DNA of 64,000 bases from Gavia stellata (Eukaryota; Chordata; Aves; Gaviiformes; Gaviidae). The stretch lies in NCBI RefSeq assembly GCF_030936135.1, contig NC_082594.1:125898668-125962667 (forward strand). Reading direction: 5' to 3'. A model generated the notes under the pieces. The model made no database searches. It was not told the DNA's origin and saw only the letters and a list, made by a program, of their open reading frames with translations. The translations under genes were made by a program, and so were the position numbers. Below are positions 35,601 through 46,573 of this stretch, one piece after another (position 1 is the first letter of the stretch; every line of letters starts with the position of its first letter).

Positions 35601-38600
35601 GGATAGTGTTAAAGTAAGTAGTATTTACTAAAGTAAATGAAATTTTATATCTTCCTAGCCTTGATGAAGAAGTTAAGCTACATTCCTTCTCTTTGTCTGA
35701 TGGGAACAGTAATTTTGTTTTCTGGTGGCTATACCAACTTGGAGACCTGGCTTTGATTTCTACATCTGAAGGTGTAGGAAATAATAGCTTATTAGGAGTC
35801 ACAGAATCACTAAGGTTGGAAAAGAGTCCCTACATAACTCTACATATTTGGTCAACTGTAGTAGAAAACAACTGAAAGCATGATGATATAGTTGTTGGGT
35901 GGTCAGAATTAAGGTTTGGGAACTTTCATTTGTACATTAAATCTCATATTTCATGATTAGCAGTACTTCTTTCCAGTCTGTTGTAATTTTTAATTCAATG
36001 TAAATGTAATCTAACAAGAGGGGATGAGATATTTAAGAGTGAAAGATAGAGGTGTCTTCGGTAATATTGTGCCAGCCCTGATGTGTCCTGGTGAACTGCA
36101 TAGTATGTTTTAAAAAATAATTATATGTCCCTTCTTCATTATTCATGTGACAAAAGTCAGACTCTCTGTCCTATGTGTTCCACTTCCCCTGATTTGTGCT
36201 CTTTATGGTGTGATTTAGATTCAGAAAAGACTAACATGGAAATGGATATTAATCACAGAATCACTGAGGTTGGAAAAAACCTGTAAGATCATCAAGTCCA
36301 ACCATCAACCAACACCACCATGCCCACTAAACCATGTCCCGCAATGCCACATACACACGTTCCTTGAACGCCTCCAGGGATGGTGACTCCACCACCGCCC
36401 TGGGCAGCTTATTCCAGTGTCTCACCACTCTCTCAGTAAAGAAATTTTTCCTAATATCCAGTCTAAACCTCCCCTGGTGCAACTTGAGGCCATTTCCTCT
36501 TGTCCTGCCGCTAGTCACTTGGGAGAAGAGACCAACACCCACCTCTCTGCAACCCCCTTTCAGGTAATTGTAGAGAGCGATGAGGTCTCCCCTCAGCCTC
36601 CTCTTCTCCAGACTGAACAACCCCAGTTCCCTCAGCCGCTCCTCATCAGACCTGTGCTCCAGACCCCTCACCAGCTTCGTCACCCTTCTCTGGACACGCT
36701 CCAGCACCTCAATGTCCTTCTTGTAGTGAGGGGCCCAAAGCTGAACACAGTATTTGAGGTGCGGCCTCACCAGCGCCGAGTACAGGGGCACGATCACCTC
36801 CCTTCTCCTGCTGGCCACACTGTTTCTGATACAGGCCAGGACGCCGTTGGCCTTCTTGGCCACCTGGGCACACTGCTGGCTCATATTCCGCCGGCTGTTG
36901 ACCAACACCCCCAGGTCCTTTTCTGCAGGGCAGCTTTCCAGCCACTCGTCCCCAAGCCTGTAGCGTTGCATGGGGTTGTTGTGACCCAAGTGCAGGACCC
37001 GACACTTGGCCTTGTTGAACCTCATACAATTGGCCTGGCCCCATCGATTCAGCCTGTCCAGATCCCTCTGCAGAGCCTTCCGACCCTCCAGCAGATCAGC
37101 ACTCCCGCCCAACTTGGTGTTGTCTGCAACCTTGCTGAGGGAACACTCTACTCAAAAATCAGTTGTGTTGAATGTGGAGCAAAGATGCCTTTTCTACAGG
37201 TGTTAATATACCAAAAGAGTGTCTGATAGTCTGATTTGAAATGCCTTTTCTCAGTTGTTTAGTGTGATGTCACAGTTTACTTAATTTTCCAAATGTCTTG
37301 ATTTTCCCCAAGATAAACAGGCTTTGCTTGAGTGAAAAATAGTATAAATAGTTCCCACAATCTTATAAATTACGCTCATAGTTTTATATGATTTACCATC
37401 ATAAAATACTAGAAAAGGGCACAATATCATGGGGGACAAGTGAAATGTAGTGAAAGTTTACCAAAGAAAGAGATTAATTACTTGAATGTCTGTGATTTCT
37501 TTTTATCCATCAGACCTGTGTTCCCATGGAGACAACAGTTGCTTTTAAGTTGTCAGGCAGTCAGTACCTAGAACTAACATGATCTTGAAAGACTTTCCTT
37601 AAATTATCTCTACAGAATACTCCATTCTGTATTTCCGTGATCACCAGGCTGGGCCCCCCCTTGCCACAGAAAAGCATGCTGTGTTTTGGCAGTTTACTGT
37701 CAATTCTGAAAAGCCAAGATTTTTTTTTGCATCTGTCTGTCTCCTTATCTGTGATGAGATGTCTTTTATGTGTTTTATAGAGCTTGTTCTCCTGTCATTT
37801 AATTTGTGTCGCTGTGTTTCTAAAGTTGGTGGCTTTTTTTGTCTACTCCTAGGCGAAAACTCTCTTGGGTACAATGGGCATCTCTGGTGATTTTATTCCT
37901 GTCCATCGTTGCCCTGACTCTAGGAACTGGAGGTCATCAGCAAAGCTTGGCTGCACATGGATTCCATCACAACATGTTTTTTAGGCCATCTAACCACTGC
38001 CTTCTCTATACCGGACCTGAGGAAGCATGCCTGGAAAAAGGCAACTGCGTAGCACCAAGTTTCCTTCCCAGCTTCCAGTGGAATGTCACCAGTACCATGG
38101 CAGGAGCATTGAAACCTCTCCGCCTCAGCCTGGGCCATCTGCTTATTTTAGTGCAGTGTTTCGTTTCTGCTCTGGCTAACATCTACAATGAAAAGATCTT
38201 GAAAGATGGGGATCAGCTTGCTGAAAGCATCTTCATGCAGAACAGCAAACTCTATGCCTTTGGGGTGCTGTTTAATGGGCTTATGCTGGGGCTGCGGGCT
38301 AAGGACCGGAGGCAGATAGGGAATTGTGGCTTCTTTTATGGGCACAACATTTTCTCGGTGGCTCTCATATTTGTTACAGCTTTCCTGGGGCTGTCTGTAG
38401 CCTTCATCTTGAAGTTCCGAGACAATATGTTCCATGTTATGACTGCTCAGATCACCACTGTCATCATCACTGCCGTCTCTTTCATCATCTTTGACTTCAG
38501 GCCTTCTCTAGAGTTCTTTTTGGAAGCTCCTGTAGTGCTTCTCTCAATATCCATCTATAATGCCAGTAAACCAAGAGGCCTGGAATATGCCACTCTGCGG

Positions 38601-39893
38601 GAAAGGGGCAAACTTGTCAAAGGAGATGCATGGGAGAGGTCAAGCGGGGTAAGGCTTTTCAGTACTTGTCTCCTCTGGTTTCTCTTTTGTTTCACCTCCA
38701 TTTATGCTATGGAATGTTTGGAAGATTCATTTTGCATGTGACCGGACTCACCCCTCAACTCAGATGCCAAAACTCTTCAGTATTTCTTAAAATCTTTTAA
38801 ATTGATTTTGTATTGCTCTGTATGTTCCACTTTTTCAATTCATGAAGCCTAGGTAAGCATTGCTTTCCTGCTGTGACTATAGACAGTCCTGTGAGCAACT
38901 TCAGATTTGTACAAATCCTCTCTTGAAACCTTTATAACCAAAATATTTTACTGGCCCTGGGCATCTAGAAATTGGAATTGAAGCCTGGGAAATAATTGTA
39001 CTTAAGTAGAACTGATAAATCTGTGTAGCTGAGCCCACATCATGAAGTTAATATATTTGATGTTAAGATTCTTTCTACCTTAACAGTCAAAGATACCTGA
39101 AGAGAAAAAGGTAATGTTTAAATACAGAGTTTTAACACATTTTGGTTTTTTACGAAACGTTTCCTCCAGGCCCGTTAATGCTTTTTGTGCTAACTCGAAT
39201 AGTAATGTACTTAACTAGAACATGGCAGGGAGGGTTTGCTCTTAGATATGTCATTCAGTTGAGCTGAGCAGTCAGTCTAAGGGGGGAAGGGTTAATGTCT
39301 GAGTATTTTTAGTCTGCGAGTACAGATGTGCTCTGTAATACACGTTGCAACCAGCAGATAGTGCTGTCTCCGTTTAATTCTAAGGAACATTAAACTTGGG
39401 AGAGATGTTTTCCAGAAATTCCACATGGTGCCTTTTTAGGTTGTTGTTTAACAAGCAGTAAATAACACAAAGTCATATATTTTTGGTATACCAGGTGTTA
39501 TCTATTTTAGCACTTACAATTGAGCAGCTGTGGTAAAAACAAATAGCAGTGTGTGAGCAGTCTTCCTGATGAAGGAATGGGCTACAAGCTGGTTTAGGGA
39601 GTGAGTCACTAAAAAGTGTTAAAGATACAGGGGATGTTTTTTATGAGCATGTATATCCTAGAGCAAGATTATAACACACTGTTAAGAGATTTAAATTACA
39701 GGGTCTTGATTTTATATAAGTGATGCCTTCAAAATAAACTTTGGGGTTTGGTGGGGTTTTTTTTTGTATTAGTAACAAGCTAACTTTTGCTCACATTGTT
39801 CTCTTTTACTTCTGGTTCCTGTAGGATGGAGAAGAATTTGAGAGATTGAACAAACCAAGCAGTGACATCGATACAGATGAAGATTCTCTCTAG
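29565..39893 (+). CDS. SLC35A5: SLC35A5, Golgi nucleotide-sugar transporter family member (6 coding exons, complete)
   Basis: Exons 29565-29694, 30496-30594, 32221-32354, 35546-35613, 37853-38648 and 39825-39893 join in phase to 431 codons (human protein about 424). It belongs to the SLC35A nucleotide-sugar antiporters, multi-spanning Golgi membrane proteins that exchange UDP-sugars for UMP. SLC35A5 is one of the less characterised members and its exact substrate is not settled. Visible landmarks: a first hydrophobic segment ([20 protein letters not shown], about residues 17-36); [20 protein letters not shown]; the family hallmark [59 protein letters not shown]; the C-terminal helices from [19 protein letters not shown] to [17 protein letters not shown]; and an acidic cytosolic tail ending DTDEDSL. 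The luminal loop (about residues 180-245) has candidate N-glycosylation site NVTS. The ATG has A at -3. It is divergent from ATG3 and probably constitutively expressed. Confidence 0.97.
29695..30495 (+). other. SLC35A5: SLC35A5 intron 1
   Basis: An 801-bp AT-rich intron. Nothing recognisable besides splice signals. Confidence 0.8.
30496..30594 (+). CDS. SLC35A5: SLC35A5 second coding exon
   Basis: A 99-nt exon encoding residues 44-76: [20 protein letters not shown] and following, to WVKKK, plus one base of E77. The acceptor is CCCACAG and the donor GTAAGT. Confidence 0.96.
30595..32220 (+). other. SLC35A5: SLC35A5 intron 2
   Basis: A 1.6-kb intron. A short CATAGAATCACA motif at 30691 recalls a CR1 end but is too short to call. 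No other feature seen. Confidence 0.7.
32221..32354 (+). CDS. SLC35A5: SLC35A5 third coding exon
   Basis: A 134-nt exon encoding residues 77-121, from [19 protein letters not shown] through the family hallmark helix [20 protein letters not shown] to SYLQP. The acceptor is CTTTCAG and the donor GTAAGT. Confidence 0.97.
32355..35545 (+). other. SLC35A5: SLC35A5 intron 3
   Basis: A 3.2-kb intron with T/G-rich low-complexity runs near 33260-33340. No mobile element or extra exon is recognised. Confidence 0.75.
35546..35613 (+). CDS. SLC35A5: SLC35A5 fourth coding exon
   Basis: A 68-nt exon encoding [20 protein letters not shown] and VL (residues 122-143) plus two bases of K144. The acceptor is TTCTAG and the donor GTAAGT. 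Confidence 0.97.
35799..35840 (-). mobile_element. CR1 LINE extreme 3' end remnant
   Basis: GTCACAGAATCACTAAGGTT GGAAAAGAGTCCC on the plus strand is the reverse complement of the last ~40 bp of CR1. It is either a severely 5'-truncated insertion or a decayed one. Confidence 0.75.
36252..37150 (-). mobile_element. CR1 LINE, 5'-truncated, with 261-codon intact ORF2 end
   Basis: Reverse-oriented CR1 inside SLC35A5 intron 4, so its coding strand opposes the gene. The minus strand 37112-36327 is open for 261 codons. It carries the C-terminal part of the CR1 reverse-transcriptase polyprotein: [101 protein letters not shown] and [18 protein letters not shown]. Sequence upstream of the ORF (ACACCAAGTTGGGCGGGAG) is still CR1. 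The end at 36252 has the canonical TGATTCTGTGAT tail. It cannot be autonomous because the endonuclease and polymerase core are missing. The intact frame points to a comparatively young copy. Confidence 0.97.
37853..38648 (+). CDS. SLC35A5: SLC35A5 fifth coding exon (main body)
   Basis: A 796-nt exon encoding residues 144-409, from [20 protein letters not shown] to GDAWERSSG. It holds most of the membrane helices, the luminal loop with several cysteines, NIYNEKIL, and the [12 protein letters not shown] helix. The acceptor is CTCCTAG and the donor GTAAGG. Confidence 0.97.
38649..39824 (+). other. SLC35A5: SLC35A5 intron 5
   Basis: A 1.2-kb intron. If retained, the frame from exon 5 stays open for 31 codons to a stop at 38739-38741, adding a hydrophobic stretch. 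A sense AATAAA lies at 39733-39738. No mobile element seen. Confidence 0.75.
39825..39893 (+). CDS. SLC35A5: SLC35A5 terminal coding exon
   Basis: Encodes [20 protein letters not shown] and SL, then TAG (39891-39893): the acidic C-terminal tail. The acceptor is CCTGTAG. Confidence 0.97.
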   Translation, partial: DGEEFERLNKPSSDIDTDEDSL

Positions 39894-40543
39894 CATGAGG
39901 CTGGCTCAGAGGAGTGCTATTACTCATAGTGAGAGAATGTTAGTGTTTTATTAACATAGGGCAGGGTCATTTTTCCCCACTTGCAGAGCAACTGAGACTA
40001 TTTTGGGGCTGGATGTCAGAGGTGTGGATAAGGAAAACATTCAAGCCATATATATATGGAGAGTTGTATTCCTTTTTCCTATCCGTGTAAATCAGGAGTT
40101 CAAAATCTGCTGAAAGAAACAAAATTTGTAACTGATGCAAACAAGAAGAGGCTTGGACCCTGGACTCAGTGGTCTGGGTGACATGTGCTGCATTGTGGAA
40201 AGCAGTCCTGGACTCTAACCATATGTCTTTCACTGCTTTGGTTGACTGTCCCAAGTCACTGCACCTTCCTGTATGAATTGCTTGGTTAGCAAAGCAGAGA
40301 TAAAACTGTTCTCTACCTTGCAGAAGTGATATGAGCGTTGATTAATGTTTTTGCTGCATCTTCCAATGTACAAATGTTCCAGTAAGTTTTCTTTTCAGGA
40401 CTTAAGATGTTACTAATAACCTCATAAATAATGAGGCATATTGACTGTTTTATTGTATTTTGGCAATTCAGATTGACATATCCCTAGCTGAGTAAAAGAG
40501 TCCCTCTTAACCAACCTCATCAAACTTTCACTTGAGAATGTAT

Positions 40544-40549
40544 AATAAA
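40544..40549 (+). terminator. SLC35A5: Candidate SLC35A5 polyadenylation signal 1
   Basis: AATAAA on the sense strand about 650 nt after the SLC35A5 stop codon. Others lie at 40880 and 42657. Confidence 0.4.
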
Positions 40550-40879
40550 TAATTTGTGTTAAGGGTATGTTGATCCTTCAAACAGGCAGATCTCTATAGT
40601 GTGATTTGAGTTTGAATGGTCTTAATTCTCTCTTCATTCCTGTTTTTACATCAGTGTAACTCTGTACTGACTCCTGTGGAGTCCTTTCTGATTTTCTCTG
40701 TTGTGACTGAGAGCAGAATAGATTTCACTGGCTTCAGCCACTAGTTCTCCTCACATTTTCAGTGTGAGACTGTTGTGTGCCTGTCTCCCAGTGTCTGGGG
40801 AAATGGAAATCTGGAATGCCTTTGTAGCAGATAGTGAATTTTACATGCAACTTATGTGGCCTAAATTTGAAAGAGCTTG

Positions 40880-40885
40880 AATAAA
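40880..40885 (+). terminator. SLC35A5: Candidate SLC35A5 polyadenylation signal 2
   Basis: AATAAA in GCTTGAATAAAACAAAAGTG, about 990 nt after the stop codon and followed by a GT-rich stretch within 15 nt, which favours it slightly over the first. Confidence 0.45.
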
Positions 40886-42656
40886 ACAAAAGTGTGTTAT
40901 ACAGTAGGAATGCATCATAGGGTCTTTTTTGTGTTTAGAAAGGCTATGTGTAGGGGCTTAGCTTGCACTGAGGTCACTATCTGAAAACAAATATGCAGCT
41001 ACAGTGATGCCCTTCAACTTCTGGAGCACTGAGCAAGAGGGTGCAGGTGGTAGTATCATTTGGTGCTGCTCCACCCTGTCAGACTGATAAGGTCTTGCAT
41101 TCATTTTGTAGAGAGAGAAATCATTCTGCAGAGTGCCAGGCATAGTGATCTCAGAATCACCGTTGAGGCATCTGCTGGACTGTATTTTGAGTGAGGTAAA
41201 AAATAGGTTCCAAATAATTCGGAGAATTTTAAAAGGGGTAAGGGAATAGGGATGTAGATAAGAGATTCTTGGTATGTTCCTAAAGCCTCTTCTCTCAGAA
41301 CAGCGGAAAAGATGTTGGTTTATAATCTCCTCCCTTCAAAAATGCATCTTTCATAGTTGAAAGATACTGTCAAAAGAATTCTTAAGATAAGCAATGAGTT
41401 CAGTGTCAAAGCCTCATACCACAGTGTATAGTAATCAGTTAGTGATGCATTTCTCTGTGGACTGAAGACAGTCCTGCCTTTGTTCCCCTCTGCCATCCTG
41501 TTTCCAGTCTCTGTGTATAACAGCTTACTTATGTATACTGTATTGATGGCTCATTGCTATATTAATTAACATACCTCCTGTCATTGATCCATCAAGAGGG
41601 GCAGCCTGTTTCCATATGTGGCCAATGACTGTCAAGTTATAAACTATGAATCTAAAATTATTATTCTCATTTCTTTTTTGTGGGAGTATTAACTTCTTCT
41701 AGCATATATTAAGAATAACTGTACAAAGTGAAATTACTGTTGTCGTTGAAAATTTTTTTACAGCTGATGTCATTGTGCTTGTATAGCAGGCCATTTCAAC
41801 AAAAGGAATCCTAGTTCTTTGCATTGGTACAGAATGAATAAGAAAGCATATTTCAATGTAAATTCCAGAAACATGGTTTTCATTGGTTTATGATGTCCTG
41901 TTTTGGGAAATGAAACTTCAACACAAAAAAAATAATGTTCAAACTGTTAAAGACTTAGTTGCGATAAAACGTTTTCCTTTTTTTTCCATTACATACAGCT
42001 TTGCAATATATACCTGCCTGAGTTCATTGTCTTTTTCAGTCACAGCTACCAACTGTAGCAGGTATTTCCAAGAAGAGTGAAAGTACTGTTAGCTTTAGAT
42101 TGCTTTGCATTTACATGAGCAGTAGCTTTTTACATGAACTTTTCCAGAGACCTTTGCCTTGCCTTAAGTCAGAACATAGAAATCAGCCTCATACCTCTAA
42201 CGACAGAGCATCAAACCAAAGTTGTATGTCTTAAAAACATATGTTTGACCTTCCTGCCTGAAATACCTGCCTTAAGAGAAATGAGATATGGAAATGACTG
42301 ATCTGCACATTTTATAAAGTGCATTTAGTTCTTGGTTTCAACTCTTGTCCTGCTTAATGATTTTTCCCTCTATAAATTTCACTGATGCTATCATGCTTGA
42401 CTTATTTGCCAAAGTCTTAGATTGCACAAAAATGCCAGGTATATAACTGTTGATTGAAGCGTTTTCTTGTGCTGTAGAGCTGGTCCTGTCTAATATGTAG
42501 AAATCTTTCTGTTGTCTTCAGGTTGGAGGTCTCAGATTCTGTTGGATTGGCCAGGCAGGTTTCTTTTAATAATGGAGGAGAATTGTATATCCCCTTTGCA
42601 GCAACAGGAATGTTAACTGCTGACTAAAAATGGGTAAGGATTTGTATCAACTTAGC

Positions 42657-42662
42657 AATAAA
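42657..42662 (+). terminator. SLC35A5: Candidate SLC35A5 distal polyadenylation signal
   Basis: AATAAA followed at once by AAAGTGTGTAAAG, giving a GT-rich downstream element. It would make a 2.8-kb 3' untranslated region. Confidence 0.35.
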
Positions 42663-42720
42663 AAAGTGTGTAAAGTAACCTGAAAGTATAACCATGCAAT
42701 TCTGTGTGGCTGCACTATCG

Positions 42721-42758
42721 AATAATCGATATTTAGTGCAATAATCGAATTTAGTGTG
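42721..42758. repeat. 19-bp two-unit tandem repeat
   Basis: AATAATCGATATTTAGTGC is followed directly by AATAATCGAATTTAGTGTG. It is a local duplication in the convergent interval. Confidence 0.75.
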
Positions 42759-45700
42759 TACATGAGATTTGTTAGAGGAAGTGACTGTAAACGTTTGTCA
42801 GCTGGAGAGCAGCCCTCGTTAGCAAGGGAAGCTATTCTATAGAGCTACACATTTTGGATAGATCATGTGAATCCCACTTGATTAAGTATTTCCACTGTAT
42901 GGTTGTTGACCTACTCTGTGTTGGAAAGCTTACTATTTTTGTCCTCAAATGACAATAGGGAAATTTATGAAGAGATTTTTGGAGAGCAGCATTAGTATGG
43001 CACATAGTCTTTAATGAATACATTGGGCACAGAGCTCTTTCTAAGCTCTGATTTAGAGCCCAGATTCACAAACATTTGAACTTAATTGCTGCTGAAGATG
43101 TTATGTTCCTTCCTCCAGGTTTGAGGAAATAGTTCACAAAACCTCTCAGGAAGAGAGATGTGTTCATGTTTCTCTTGTTTATAACAAGCTAATTAAAGCA
43201 ATATTTATTTTGGTTAATGTCAGCTACTTTGTGAATGTAGCAACTGAGCCATGGTCCTTGAAAGACAGGCTGTGGATGAAAACAGCCATCTTGGAGAAGA
43301 ATCAAATCCCATAAATATGTATAAGAAAAAAGTTTTTTCTTTATCATGTGGAATCTTTTCACTAAGGGCTGTAGAAATAGGACCTTGATCTCAATAAGTC
43401 TGTCCTGAGAGTGATGCTGCAGGGAGAGATCCAGTGCTTTGGATTCGATTTGTGTTTTGCAAAATTAAGTCTTAATTTGGAGTATTGTCGCTCCTGAATG
43501 CTTATAGTCTTCAGGGTAACTATATGTTGTTGTTGAAAGGATTTTTTGGCTTGGTGTTCCTTCAGGCTTTGCTTTTAGTTTTCCATAGGGAGAGGCAGGT
43601 TGCAAAATCAGAATTTTAAATCATTGCTAAAAGTTTCTGGTAATTTTGAGCCAGTTTGTAATGAAGGCAGGAATCAGCACCAGAATGTGCAATAATACTG
43701 AGTCTTCCTCAAATTCTATGAATATTTGAATGTGTGGTTTTGGTTAAGAGCCCATCCCAACCTCCCTTATAAGTGGACAACTTGTTTGGAGTTGTCTTTT
43801 TAATGCAACTCCCACAGAATGCCTAGGTTGGGTTTGGTACTTGCACAACTTATCTTTGAATTCTGGAGAGGGGGAAAAAAAACAAACAGAAAAAAACAAC
43901 CACAAACCAAGAAAACCAATTTGGATCAGGTGTTGTACTCTCTTTTGTAAGTTAATTGTCTCCTCCTCCTGCTCAGCACAGGACATTTAGTTTCTATGAG
44001 TTGTAATGTGAGTTGAAAGGGCTTTAATTTAAAGACGTTACATGGAAAACAAGATTACAGAAAAGTTGAAATGAACACCTGAAAGAAAACACCCAAAGAT
44101 GTTTCTTTTTCTCTACAGGAAGTGGCTGTTAGACATCTGGTATACTTTCCTCTGCTTTTGCTTTAGGCAAAGAAAGTTAGGCAGCTGACCTTAATACACT
44201 GATGCAATAAGCACTTGTTTTCTAAAACTGAGCTATAGGACCTCCCATTTTCTTCCAGAAACCTTTCAGTTCTGTGATTCTTTTTTATAGCTTCTCTTTG
44301 GTTTTTTGAATTTCTCTGTCCACTGCTTTCAGCTGTGGAAGTGTTGTAGTTAATGAGAGCTTGGAAGCTCTCTGCATGCAGCAGTCCTCTCAGAATGGTT
44401 CTGTCAAATGCCTGCCTTCCTCCACTTACCTTCAGTCACCTGAGAGAGGCAAGTCGGGAGCTGCACCCTCTGTTTGTGGTACAGCAGGCAGCCTGCCCCA
44501 GAGGGAGACCAGGTTTGTAAAGCTAAGGAAGAACTGGCCAGGCCCTGTGACCTCTCCACATCTGTCTGCCTTTCTGACATTCAGAAGGGGAAGCAAGGTC
44601 TGACCTTTTGTGACTGAATTTCTAAAGAAAGGATCTGGTTTTGAGTGAACTTGTTGCTTTACCCAGTTCTGTTTTTGTCTGGGCCAAAAAAAAAAAGGAT
44701 TGGCGAAATGCTAAAACTCAAACTGTGGGGCATGCTTCGAGCTGTAGCTTCTCCCTATTCCTGTGCTACTGCTGTGATGGCAAAACCTAGTGAGAGTGCC
44801 CTGTTGCCTGTATCTATACATGGCACGTGCATCCAAGTCACAGATTATAAAAAGAAATGTGACTGGTCAGGCATGCCTTCAACATTAGAAGTGACCACCG
44901 TGCCACTATGAAGGCTTGCATGATACTTTCAGTTCAGAAAATTCCTGAATCTTTCTGCTGGGTCTTTAATGTTTAGAAATCTAACCCAAATGGTGTTGAA
45001 AGCATGGCTATGCATGCAGTTCCTGCCACTGACTTCAGCAGGAGTAGGGTGGTGCAACAGATCCGATGCCCAAAGACACCAATGAGACAGGAGAAAACCG
45101 TTTCAGAAAGTGTGGCAGAAATAGAGCTGGTTGAGTAGCAGATCAAATTATTCCTGAATAGTTTTATAAACATATAGTCTAGATTTTTTTTTTTTTTTCA
45201 TGGGGGAGGGTATGAGAAGAAGAGGTAGAAGGAAATTCGAAATTTAGAGCAATAGTTTAATCAAAAACATTGTTATAGAGAGCTAGTTACAACTCATTTA
45301 AAATATACATGAATGAGAATTTTTTCCTTTTTTTCTGATGAAAATAATGCTTTTCAGTTTTCTGTATTTCAGGCAATGCTAACTATGGTTGGTGTTTCCA
45401 CTTAGCTCTCATTAACTTGGATTTAACTGTCAGGTGGGCAGGACGTAAGAGAACAGGGACCCCAATTAAAAGAATAAACGGCCATGCAGCAAGCTTTGTA
45501 GTTAAGAACTTTACATTGTATTGTATTGGAACAAATCCTGCCATAGCCATAGATTCTTATTTTCATTGATAAAGTCAGCTAATTACAATGTTAATGCACT
45601 GTAGAAGGGATGCTGTCTTTTTAGACAAGGTACTTCAAAAGGATTTTATTATTATTATTGTTGTTGTTATGATTCAAGAGCCTGCCCCATGCTTCTCTCT

Positions 45701-46006
45701 TAAAATTTTCCTTTTCTGGGAGTCCTGAAGTGTGATTCTTTGCTTGTCTTCATGAGCAAAATGCAATCTCACTTCCCAATAAATACATCTATTTTTTTAG
45801 TCCTTAGAAAAAAAAAAAAACCAACTATTTTTTTCTCCTTAGGAAAAAATACTAAAAAGAGCATTGCAATATTTGTTGGACAGTTCGTGTCCTGCCTTAC
45901 AGTAGTGTTCATGAACTGGGGCTGTGGGTTTTTTTTGTTTGGTTTTAATACAGACAGCACCTGCTGATGCCCTTTGTTTATAAAGGTTTAAAAATATAAA
46001 GGAGTC

Positions 46007-46012
46007 TTTATT
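46007..46012 (-). terminator. CCDC80: Candidate CCDC80 polyadenylation signal
   Basis: Minus-strand AATAAA (TTTATT on the plus strand) about 215 nt past the CCDC80 stop codon. A further one lies at 45645-45650. Longer 3' ends are possible. Confidence 0.45.
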
Positions 46013-46226
46013 GTTTAAAGCTTCAATACTACTGGTTTGAATTGCTTCACTGTAAAGGCTTCTGCATTTTTGAGAAGGCAAATGACCAAAGTCCCTTGAT
46101 TGAACAGTGGAAGAATGAGGCATGGATATCTAGGTGGCTTGGGAAGACTTTCTGCAACTGGCCACCTATTGCTTGGATAGCTATTAGAAGACAGACGCGG
46201 GGCACTCGGAGGCTAAGTTGCTCTTT

Positions 46227-46573
46227 TCAGTACGGATATCCATGGTGGTAGCTTCCGTGGTGACGGTAGTCATCTTGGTAACCTTCCTGGTATCCCTGGT
46301 GATAGCTATGGTAACCATACCCACCATACTCATCATCTGGGCACTGCATGCCGAGCGATTGCTGAATTGTCATTTCCTGTCGCCGAAGCTGCATGGAATC
46401 AATCAGATCATACACGATCGCCATAGACCACATTGGAGAAGGATACCAGGATTTGACGTTTCCATCTTTCCCAACTAGAAGCATGGAGAAATATTCTGGG
46501 CTAATTTGGAAATAATTTCTAATGTCTTTCACCAAATTAGCTGGGATATCTTCTCGGTCTACAGTAGAGCTTC
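46227..46573 (-). CDS. CCDC80: CCDC80 terminal coding exon
   Basis: A 347-nt coding part: SSTVDREDIPANLVKDIRNY to SWYPSPMWSMAIVYDLIDSM, then RRQEMTIQQSLGMQCPDDEY and the repetitive GYHSYHQGYQEGYQDDYRHH tail, stop TGA. The acceptor is TTTCTAG. Confidence 0.97.

Larger units (their letters stand above)
35614..37852 (+). other. SLC35A5: SLC35A5 intron 4
   Basis: A 2.2-kb intron, of which nearly 0.9 kb is an antisense CR1 (36252-37150). A shorter CR1 end lies at 35799-35840. Confidence 0.85.
39894..46226. other. Convergent interval: SLC35A5 and CCDC80 3' untranslated regions
   Basis: 6.3 kb between two opposing stop codons. No coding exon or CR1 element is recognised. Both 3' untranslated regions must lie here. 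Low-complexity tracts include a poly-T run at about 45184-45200 and ATT/GTT triplets at 45645-45670. Confidence 0.7.

Noticed and set aside
36417-37226. A 269-codon plus-strand open frame in SLC35A5 intron 4
   Set aside because: It is the antisense shadow of the CR1 reverse-transcriptase frame on the minus strand.
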